64,000 nucleotides of DNA, taken from Pseudanabaena sp. FACHB-2040 (lineage in GTDB: Bacteria; Cyanobacteriota; Cyanobacteriia; Phormidesmidales; Phormidesmidaceae). The stretch lies in the NCBI RefSeq assembly GCF_014696715.1, contig NZ_JACJQO010000002.1, forward strand, positions 1-64,000, written 5' to 3'. Of the stretch, positions 1-5,821 are shown one piece after another. Under the pieces are notes generated by a model. It made no database searches and was not told the DNA's origin. It was given only the letters and a program-made list of their open reading frames with translations. The first letter of the stretch is position 1; every line of letters starts with the position of its first letter. A program made the position numbers and the translations under genes.

Positions 1-252
1 GGATGATTTTCTCCTAGTTGCTCTTCTACAATTTGCAAAGCACGGACATAAAGAGGTTCTGCCTCTCCATATCGTCCTGTATTTTTGTAGAGGCTTGCCA
101 AGTTGTTCAGACTGGTAGCAGTATCAGGATGATTTTCTCCTAGTTGCTCTTCTACAATTTGCAAAGCACGGACATAAAGAGGTTCTGCCTCTCTATATCG
201 TCCTGTACCTTGATAAAGGCCTGCCAAGTTATTCAGACTGGTAGCAGTATCA
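1..252 (-). repeat. Two 126-bp tandem repeats coding for TPR units
   Basis: Bases 1-126 and 127-252 are direct repeats of exactly 126 bp (42 codons), differing at only about eight positions, mostly in the middle of the unit. A third, more diverged unit begins at 253. The array continues past the left edge. Confidence 0.9.
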
Positions 253-1052
253 GGGTGGTTTGCTCCTAGTTGCTCCTCACAGATCGAGAGGGAGCTTTCA
301 CAGATATTTATTGCATTTTTGTAGAGGCCCTGTTTCCTTTTGCTACTGCTAAGATCGCGTAATAATGTAGTGATGTAACGCGAATTTTTTAGTCTTATGC
401 TTTTATAATTTGCTTGAGCGTCTTCAAAGAAGATTTCAGCTTCTTTATAATTCGCGTGCTTATACTGAATTAACCCGTTTAAATGAAGTAAAAAAGCACG
501 CCCAAACGTATCTAGCCTCTCAGCCTTCTTATGCTCTAAAAGGCTCTGAATTGCAGCTTGAAAGCGGTCTATTTGATAGTATGTCCACCAATCAATTGCT
601 CTATCTAGGAGACGTCCCGTTTGATGTCCTTCTTCATTAAGTACCTCGTGGTAAAAGAACTCAACATCTTCTTCGGGCGATGTCTTCAAATTAAAGAAAT
701 AATTAGCTGCTCGTTCAGATAGGATTAAAAACTCTTCTTGATTCTGTCCCCAAAGCTGACGTAGCAAAACTGTTCGAGTTAATTCATGAATGTTATACCC
801 GTGTTCTGGAAAATCTTCTACAAATGTCAGCGTTTTCAGCGCAGCATTAAGTTTTTCTGCTTGATCTGCCAGTTCTGGCCGTAACGCAGCCAGAATCCGG
901 CTATCGAAAAAATGTGGGATTGCCGCTGCCCAAAGCATAGAAACTAAGTCATCAGACATCTGACCCATTTGGAGTTCCAGCAAGATCCACTGCCGATCTA
1001 CTTCTGTCTCAGCTTGCTGTACCCGCTTTAGTAGATCTTCTATGCTTACCAC
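1..1052 (-). CDS. TPR protein, C-terminal half of a split STAND receptor (partial)
   Basis: Open on the minus strand from a GTG at 1052 to the window edge, so the C-terminus is missing. The first 230 or so residues are helical (starting VSIEDLLKRVQQ) and contain a stretch like the winged-helix region that follows the nucleotide-binding domain of STAND proteins (FFDSRILAALRPEL, NIHELTRTVLLRQL). From about residue 240 they pass into 42-residue TPR units of the kinesin-light-chain type (HPDTATSLNNLA, GRYxEAEPLYVRALQI). The GTG overlaps the stop of the upstream ATPase gene by 7 bases, which suggests translational coupling, or a frameshift in one larger gene. TPR arrays of this kind usually bind a protein ligand, so a sensor role is inferred. 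The start codon is uncertain. Confidence 0.75.
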   Translation of the reverse strand, partial: MVSIEDLLKRVQQAETEVDRQWILLELQMGQMSDDLVSMLWAAAIPHFFDSRILAALRPELADQAEKLNAALKTLTFVEDFPEHGYNIHELTRTVLLRQLWGQNQEEFLILSERAANYFFNLKTSPEEDVEFFYHEVLNEEGHQTGRLLDRAIDWWTYYQIDRFQAAIQSLLEHKKAERLDTFGRAFLLHLNGLIQYKHANYKEAEIFFEDAQANYKSIRLKNSRYITTLLRDLSSSKRKQGLYKNAINICESSLSICEEQLGANHPDTATSLNNLAGLYQGTGRYREAEPLYVRALQIVEEQLGENHPDTATSLNNLASLYKNTGRYGEAEPLYVRALQIVEEQLGENH

Positions 1053-1819
1053 TGTTCCGCTGCAATTGACAACATTTGATGAATGTTTGCTGGATGGCCT
1101 TTGCATCCTAGAGCAATTGCTTTAATTGCATCCTCTGATAACACTGCCTCCTCTAACAGCTCTGAACAGAACTTGCACCACGCTTCTATTTCAGAGATGG
1201 GTTTCAGTACAAAGTGTTCACAATCATCACCCCAAACTGAGTGATTTGAAGCAGGGACAAGTTGTCCGGCAATTACTGTTACTACATTTCTTAATCTCCC
1301 GACAGCTCGTAACCACTTGCTTTCAATCCAATTCCGCAGCAGCTCGCTGGCTGATTGATATGTATCAAGTGTAATTACAGTTCGATGCTCAAGTTTTGCC
1401 AAGTCATAAAAAAACGCTTTTTCCAATTCCTCAAGTCGGTATTCTTGAGTTTGAGGATCAACTCCTGAGTTAATTGCTATTGAAATACTCTTTTCTGCGG
1501 CAATATCATTCTCAGAAAAGTCAACGCCTCCTTGCACAAACAATCTGACCTTATTTCCAAAAGCTGGGAATTTATCATGCCCTAAGTCAGTTACAACTTC
1601 TGACAGAAAAGCGGCTATGCTGTTTACGCCCTTACAATCAAAGGGTACATATTTGACTTCGGAAGGACACTCCTGTCTAAATCGGTTGAGCAGAGATGTT
1701 TTTCCCATTCCTGATTCACCCTCAATAAGCATGATGCGGCAGTCGTAATTACCCTCTGCCATCTTCAAGAAGATATTGAGTTCTTTCGTTCTATTTGCTA
1801 AATTACGCAGTTTTGGCAT
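1046..1819 (-). CDS. STAND-type P-loop ATPase (nucleotide-binding half only)
   Basis: A 257-residue protein with a Walker A loop (GESGMGKTS, about residue 34), a Walker B strand ending in an acidic pair position (VITLDTY, about residue 148), a following strand typical of STAND/NB-ARC ATPases (RLRNVVTVIAGQ) and a GHPANI motif near the C-terminus matching the GxP motif of that class. It stops where the winged-helix and TPR part would be expected; these are supplied by the next gene, overlapping by 7 bases. Between Walker A and B lies an insertion with GNKVR and DFSENDI, also found in the neighbouring one-TM protein. STAND ATPases act as ligand-triggered switches in signalling and antiphage immunity; the role here is inferred. 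Confidence 0.8.
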   Translation of the reverse strand: MPKLRNLANRTKELNIFLKMAEGNYDCRIMLIEGESGMGKTSLLNRFRQECPSEVKYVPFDCKGVNSIAAFLSEVVTDLGHDKFPAFGNKVRLFVQGGVDFSENDIAAEKSISIAINSGVDPQTQEYRLEELEKAFFYDLAKLEHRTVITLDTYQSASELLRNWIESKWLRAVGRLRNVVTVIAGQLVPASNHSVWGDDCEHFVLKPISEIEAWCKFCSELLEEAVLSEDAIKAIALGCKGHPANIHQMLSIAAEQW

Positions 1820-1828
1820 GGAACGGCT

Positions 1829-2158
1829 TTACTGATCTTCCTCATCTAGGGCGTTATTTGACGGCTCATCGTAACCCAATTCCAGTTTTTGTTTGCCGTC
1901 TATGTCATTCTCTGAAAAATCAGTACGCTGCATTCGGTACTCGCCTTCACCCCGCAACTTATTTCCCTTAAAGACAACATTTACAGGTTTTTCATCCTGA
2001 ATGTCTTCTATTGCCTTCCCTTTGGCTTCCATCCTCGCTTGAATCGATCCTTCACGTCCATTGACGGAAAGCTCCAAAAGGCGATCACGGAAAACAAAAA
2101 CAACAATAAGCGCAACGAGTGCAATAATCCCTGCAACTACAACAACAGTTGTGTCCAT
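1829..2158 (-). CDS. Small one-TM protein with a DFSENDI element
   Basis: An ATG at 2158 gives 109 residues; an in-frame GTG at 2164 is an alternative. A single hydrophobic helix covers about residues 4-25 (VVVVAGIIALVALIVVFVF), followed by a basic stretch and a soluble tail. The tail has a beta-rich element: VVFKGNKLRGEGEY, then DFSENDIDGKQKLELG, ending in an acidic C-terminus. The GNKxR and DFSENDI parts match those inside the ATPase 9 bases downstream, so the two products may contact each other through this element. No enzymatic domain is recognised. It could be the membrane anchor or the membrane-acting effector of the cassette. Confidence 0.75.
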   Translation of the reverse strand: MDTTVVVVAGIIALVALIVVFVFRDRLLELSVNGREGSIQARMEAKGKAIEDIQDEKPVNVVFKGNKLRGEGEYRMQRTDFSENDIDGKQKLELGYDEPSNNALDEEDQ

Positions 2159-2635
2159 GCTCACATATCACAGTCTTGAGATAGTATGCGTACCATTATG
2201 GCTACCAGGCAACGCGACCGCAACATGGCTAAGCAGGGTAGACATCGCTCGCCGCATAGATAGAGTAGGATTGAAGATTTCCTGTATTACATTAGCAATC
2301 TGCGGCCTCAGTTTAAGAATCGGGTGGATACGATCGCACCTCTACTCATTTTTTGAAGTGTATTAATTCTTACTTGCCTTCAAGGATCAGATGAACTAAT
2401 ATCGTCTCTCATAGCTGCGTTTGGTCACTAGCCCGGATGCAGCTTGTCTTTCCCCGAAAACCTGGTCAACGCTATCGGCAGGCGCTTCCAACACCTACCG
2501 ACAGCTAACCCGACAACAGATTACAGCTGTTGCACGGGCTGCCTTATTTTAGGCTGCCTTGCCGCTCGCTCTTATGTCTGGGGCGACCCGCTTTTCGGGG
2601 ATTTCTTACCACTTGCGTTAAGGAATCCCCTTCAA
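2159..2635. other. Intergenic stretch with a spaced inverted repeat
   Basis: No convincing gene. A perfect 10-bp inverted repeat (TCCCCGAAAA at 2451 and TTTTCGGGGA at about 2593) brackets roughly 130 bp; this may be a decayed element or chance. A TTG at 2444 would extend the following gene through this region, but that extension looks non-protein-like. Confidence 0.4.
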
Positions 2636-2914
2636 ATGCTGCAAATTCAATACTTCCTGCCGTCTTCCTTTGTGGAGGCGGCACAGCCCCCTGTGCCTGT
2701 AACCCCTACAGCCCAGCCGAGGCGCAGACGGTTGCGCCTGTACCTAGTAGGCTCAGAGGCCGATACCCAAAGTGCGATTGATAGCCTGCATATCCTAGGC
2801 TATGCCGAGCGCATCGAGTGGAGCAGAGTAATCGACATCCCCGAAAATGGTCTGCTAATCCGGCCCGATCCCAACGACAAACTCCGCTATCTACAGCGCT
2901 ACCGCACGCCCTAA
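2636..2914 (+). CDS. Hypothetical protein, small alpha/beta C-terminal domain
   Basis: Not recognised with certainty. From ATG 2636 it gives 92 residues: a proline-rich N-terminal third, an arginine run (RRRRLRLYLVG) and a compact segment that reads as strand-helix-strand (LRLYLVGSEADTQSAIDSLH, then ILGYAERIEWSRVIDI). The last 65 residues look like a genuine small domain. An in-frame TTG at 2444 would add 64 residues, but that part is rich in Cys and Leu, overlaps an inverted repeat and has no clear ribosome binding site. Similar short domains occur in cyanobacterial hypothetical proteins as far as I remember. Confidence 0.5.
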   Translation: MLQIQYFLPSSFVEAAQPPVPVTPTAQPRRRRLRLYLVGSEADTQSAIDSLHILGYAERIEWSRVIDIPENGLLIRPDPNDKLRYLQRYRTP

Positions 2915-2993
2915 TCCCAACCTCCTCAAATCAGGCCATAACAATCTCTACTAGGGGCGCAGATCCCTGCGCCCAACACAGAATCTGAGACAG

Positions 2994-3224
2994 TCATTCC
3001 CCCGGCAGCTCATCCGTCATCGCCCAGATGATGCTCGTTCCGGCCATAACGGCTAAGACGAGTAGCAACATGGCTCGTTCAATCGGCCCAAGGGCGGCTA
3101 GCACCGTTCTCGGCGCAACAGAAGCTGCTATCGAAACCGCTGAGATAGGAATAGCCAAAAATAGCCATTGCTCCTCTGTCCAAGGTTTGCGAGGCATAAA
3201 AATAACAGAGCGCTGATACTGCAT
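2994..3224 (-). CDS. Hypothetical small membrane protein
   Basis: About 76 residues from ATG 3224 (a second ATG at 3197 gives the more typical N-terminus MPRKPWTEEQW). Two hydrophobic segments, LFLAIPISAVSIAASVA and AMLLLVLAVMAGTSIIWAM, are separated by a short loop with PRT and PIER, suggesting a two-helix membrane protein. No family recognised and no good Shine-Dalgarno sequence. It stands alone between a plus-strand hypothetical gene and the HU gene. Confidence 0.4.
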   Translation of the reverse strand: MQYQRSVIFMPRKPWTEEQWLFLAIPISAVSIAASVAPRTVLAALGPIERAMLLLVLAVMAGTSIIWAMTDELPGE

Positions 3225-3427
3225 TCTAGTGAGAGCCAACCCTGGGGCACCTCCGCCTAGTGAGCCATGCGGCTCTAGCGATAGAAAGGATTATGTCTCT
3301 AGCAGCGCCCAAGCTGAACTAAAATTGACCCATTAATTTTCACTGTAGCGCTCGCCTAATCCCGCAATTTCGGATCCATTTTCAAATTACCGACCTAATT
3401 TCGCTACTGATTTGTTTCAAAGCTCTT

Positions 3428-3477
3428 GAAACCCTGATTCTCTCGTGTTAAAACGGCTGAAACCCTCATTTTTTCGT
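3428..3477 (+). promoter_or_regulatory. 31-bp-spaced direct repeats in front of the HU gene
   Basis: GAAACCCTGATTCTCTCGT starts at 3428 and GAAACCCTCATTTTTTCGT at 3459, a spacing of 31 bp or about three helical turns. The second copy ends four bases before the HU start codon. Its 17-base core AACCCTGATTCTCTCGT recurs at 43448. This is either a regulatory site or part of a dispersed repeat. Confidence 0.5.
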
Positions 3478-3481
3478 CACC

Positions 3482-3757
3482 ATGAACAAAGCAGAATTGA
3501 TCGACAAAGTTGCTGAGAAAGCCAACGTTACTAAAAAGGAGGCTGATGCCCTAATCTCGGCCTTTACCGAATCCGTTGTGGAAGCCGTTGCCGAAGGGCA
3601 AAAGGTAACTCTGGTGGGCTTCGGCACGTTTGAGCCTCGGGCTCGGGCAGAGCGCGAAGGCCGCAACCCCAAAACAGGCGAAGCGATGAAGATCCCAGCT
3701 AGCACCGTCCCTGTCTTCAGCGCCGGAAAACTGTTTAAAGAGAAGGTAGGGAGCTAA
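3482..3757 (+). CDS. hup: Nucleoid-associated DNA-binding protein HU
   Basis: A 91-residue bacterial HU/IHF family protein of normal length. The N-terminal helix-turn-helix dimer interface (MNKAELIDKVAEKANVTKKE) is followed by the GFGTFEPRARAEREGRNPKTGE arm region with the conserved GRNP tip and a closing helix (FSAGKLFKEKV). HU bends and wraps DNA and organises the nucleoid as a dimer. The gene is monocistronic, ended by a strong hairpin 23 bases after the stop codon. The start ATG has no clear Shine-Dalgarno sequence; repeated motifs sit directly in front of it. Confidence 0.97.
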   Translation: MNKAELIDKVAEKANVTKKEADALISAFTESVVEAVAEGQKVTLVGFGTFEPRARAEREGRNPKTGEAMKIPASTVPVFSAGKLFKEKVGS

Positions 3758-3779
3758 ACACTTCCACTGATGCTTTAAT

Positions 3780-3818
3780 CCCCCCTGCTGTCCTAGATAG
3801 GCTGGCAGGGGGGATTTT
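3780..3818 (+). terminator. Rho-independent-type terminator after HU
   Basis: A nine-pair GC-rich stem (CCCCCCTGC at 3780 with GCAGGGGGG ending at 3813), a 16-base loop and a short ATTTTAA tail. It may also serve the convergent minus-strand gene. Confidence 0.85.
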
Positions 3819-3850
3819 AAGTGTGTACATCAACCGACCATCCGAATCTG

Positions 3851-4081
3851 CTAAAGAGCAATCTCATCCCAGTCATTGATACACATTATCCAAAGCAGCC
3901 GCCGCGCCTGCTCTTGGGCCTCTTTAGGCGTCAGATCAGGCATGGAGTTCTGAATCTTTTGGGTGATGAGCCTCTCCTTGCTAGACAGGAGGTTGCTTTC
4001 GGTTTTGAGCCTACGGTGCTCATCAAGCATTCCTTGAATGTAATCTTCCTTGGCTTGCTCGTCTGAGGCGGAGTTATCCAT
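3851..4081 (-). CDS. Hypothetical small helical protein
   Basis: 76 residues from ATG 4081, acidic and charged, predicted almost wholly helical (KEDYIQGMLDEHRRLKTE, then SSKERLITQKI). It contains a PDLTPKEAQEQARRLL stretch and an aromatic tail (WIMCINDWDEIAL). No signal peptide, membrane segment or known domain is seen. It converges on the HU terminator. No family recognised; reality is supported by codon composition and length only. Confidence 0.5.
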   Translation of the reverse strand: MDNSASDEQAKEDYIQGMLDEHRRLKTESNLLSSKERLITQKIQNSMPDLTPKEAQEQARRLLWIMCINDWDEIAL

Positions 4082-4205
4082 GTATGAGTGGATGAGTAGT
4101 GAATATAAGCGAAAATAGCTGTAAGTCAGAGTTAGCTTGCCGAGCCCCTAATCTGAGCTTTCTGACACCATTGCCACAACGCTTCGTGGCAATGGCAAGA
4201 CTGGG

Positions 4206-4451
4206 CTACTCTGCCTCTGCCTCCGCCTCTGCCTCTGCAACTACCTCAATAGTTACTGGGAAGGCTCCTCGAATCCAGTCGAGACTAACTGGGCTGTCGG
4301 TATCAAGCTGTAGCCATTTGACTGAGGGTAATTGAATGGCTAAGCACGGGAGAGACTTGATAATCTCTACCCGGTTCTCACGAGTACCGTCAGAGAGAAC
4401 TCGAACTAAATTAACAAGACCTTCTGGGTCATCAATGAAGAAAATTTGCAT
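4206..4451 (-). CDS. Hypothetical protein ending in an (Ala-Glu)n tail
   Basis: The ATG at 4451 is preceded by AGAAAGGAT, a reasonable ribosome binding site, so it is preferred over an upstream TTG at 4469. The 81-residue product begins MQIFFIDDPEGLVNLV and ends in five consecutive Ala-Glu pairs written in GCAGAG/GCGGAG hexamers directly before the stop. No membrane segment and no known domain is recognised. The tail length could vary by slippage of the 6-bp repeat. Confidence 0.5.
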   Translation of the reverse strand: MQIFFIDDPEGLVNLVRVLSDGTRENRVEIIKSLPCLAIQLPSVKWLQLDTDSPVSLDWIRGAFPVTIEVVAEAEAEAEAE

Positions 4452-4773
4452 TTTATCCTTTCTGAGCAAACGTGTATGAGGATATTGCAGGTTTAGCCAC
4501 CAATATCCTTTTATTTAGTGCAATTTCTCAGAGTACGGCCTAACCGACCAAACACGACCACAAGGTTTTGATTTTTATTAGAGCGTCACACGCTGGTCAT
4601 CTTCTGCAAATTCAAACTGAATTTTTTGCTGATGTATAAAACTCAGTAGAGTTTTGCTTTTCAGGGAACACGGTAGAATTGCGATCGCACCCCCTTTACC
4701 CTTCAACGTTTTGGAGGCAAAAGGCCTTTAAAGCCGCAAATCTTAGCCTTACCCGATTGGGGCTAACTTAGGG
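4452..4773. other. Intergenic stretch, no gene seen
   Basis: AT-rich spacer upstream of the minus-strand hypothetical gene ending at 4206 and downstream of the secreted-protein gene. It holds one HIP1 palindrome (4681) and no open frame or RNA gene that I can support. Confidence 0.5.
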
Positions 4774-5235
4774 CTAGGGCGTGTAAAGGTTAGGGCACAT
4801 CTCCTGAATAGACTGCAGCCCGTTATTAGGGCTGAGCTGATCCAAGGCGGCGGCTGGATTGCCCGGAGCAATTGTTGGAGCAGCATTATAGGCAGCAATA
4901 CTGGCCTCTTGGATGGCGTCATTGTGGGATCTTCCTCCACGCCGCGCATCACAATACCCATCTGCAAAGCCTGAGGCTATGGTTATGCCGCTCTCACCGC
5001 TTCCAGTCCCAGTAGATGGAAGGGTGCTATTTGAGGGAGCAGCCTCATTTGAGGGGGTGCCGGGCTGCGACGTTTGGGGTGCTGAAGGCGTTTGAGTTCC
5101 GCAGATCGTCCTCAGGTCAACCACACCACCCTGAGCATCGACCATATAACACAAGGAGTCGTAGGCCGCAGCAGGCGGTGTACTGGCGATTCCGGCTAAC
5201 AGAGCTGAGCCCAACGCAATTGGCAATAGTTTCAT
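4774..5235 (-). CDS. Secreted hypothetical protein with Pro/Ser/Thr linker
   Basis: From ATG 5235 (a GTG seven codons upstream is possible) the protein has 153 residues. Residues 1-24 form a signal peptide (MKLLPIALGSALLAGIAS, cleavage after PPAAA). Next comes a small domain with two cysteines (DSLCYMVDAQGG, LRTICG), then a Ser/Thr/Pro/Gly linker and a C-terminal part with two more cysteines (YCDARRGGRS, EMCPNLY). Four cysteines in an exported protein suggest disulfides. No known family recognised. Probably periplasmic or extracellular. Confidence 0.6.
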   Translation of the reverse strand: MKLLPIALGSALLAGIASTPPAAAYDSLCYMVDAQGGVVDLRTICGTQTPSAPQTSQPGTPSNEAAPSNSTLPSTGTGSGESGITIASGFADGYCDARRGGRSHNDAIQEASIAAYNAAPTIAPGNPAAALDQLSPNNGLQSIQEMCPNLYTP

Positions 5236-5433
5236 GAAGATAGGCTTTTGAATCACTACTTACAAAGACAGACGCCGTTAGCGTTCCCCGGAAAACACCC
5301 GAGATATCACGGAAGACATCGCTAGCCGGTTAACTTGAGGACTCGAGAAATCCTGTCAGCGGCTTACATCTCATCTGCCTGGGCTAAATCGCAGTTTGCA
5401 GAAGATTCAAATAATGATTTGCCTTTTCATCTA

Positions 5434-5459
5434 TGGGAGTCGTGAGGTGGGCACTCCCA
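5434..5459. terminator. Inverted repeat, weak terminator candidate
   Basis: TGGGAGT (5434-5440) pairs with ACTCCCA (5453-5459) around a 12-base loop, about 40 bases past the stop of the small gene at 5499. No T-run follows on either strand. Confidence 0.35.
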
Positions 5460-5498
5460 GACTTTGCACTAACGGCCTTTCCTGGCCTCGATAGAAAA

Positions 5499-5762
5499 TC
5501 AGGAGTCATCCTCAGGAGTCGCCTTGCGAGACTTGGGCCGACTCAGCAAAAACCACCAAACCTCCAGCCCAATTAGCCCCAATCCTCCGACTGTCACAGC
5601 GGTTTTTGCCCAGAGTGGTTGCTCAATTCGGCGAAAGCCACCTACTTCAACCGGAGTAGGCTGCGTTTCGTGATGGGGCATTTGGGCTGGGGTGCCGCTT
5701 GCCAGTCCTAGGAGCAGACCTAAACTGGCAAGGGTACTGACGATAAAAAGTTTGCGTTTCGT
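5499..5762 (-). CDS. Small membrane protein beside copA, apparent ACG start
   Basis: The frame is open from an in-frame TAA just upstream of 5762 and has no ATG, GTG or TTG before an internal ATG at 5681, yet the codons before that ATG form a perfect signal peptide (KRKLFIVSTLASLGLLLGLA, then SGTPAQ). An AGGAG ribosome binding site (5771-5775) lies 8 bases before the codon ACG at 5762, so translation probably begins there; ACG is one transition from ATG. The 87-residue product has a His-rich segment (PHHE), a TM helix (TVGGLGLIGLEVWWFLLS) and a short tail. I recall similar anchors at the front of cupredoxin-domain proteins next to cyanobacterial copA genes; no cupredoxin domain follows here. 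Confidence 0.6.
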   Translation of the reverse strand, partial: TKRKLFIVSTLASLGLLLGLASGTPAQMPHHETQPTPVEVGGFRRIEQPLWAKTAVTVGGLGLIGLEVWWFLLSRPKSRKATPEDDS

Positions 5763-5821
5763 AAGAGTATCTCCTAGTTATGGGGCAAGACCGACTTCAA
5801 GAGCAATGAGCTACGCAGCCA

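Noticed and set aside
1-252. CRISPR-like spaced repeats
   Set aside because: The 126-bp units are contiguous, with no spacers, and translate cleanly into 42-residue TPRs on the minus strand.
410-640. Plus-strand 76-codon frame
   Set aside because: Antisense to the TPR/winged-helix gene, whose frame is better supported by family motifs.
5016-5237. Plus-strand frame opposite the secreted protein
   Set aside because: The minus-strand frame has a signal peptide and ordered cysteines; the plus-strand one is compositionally random.
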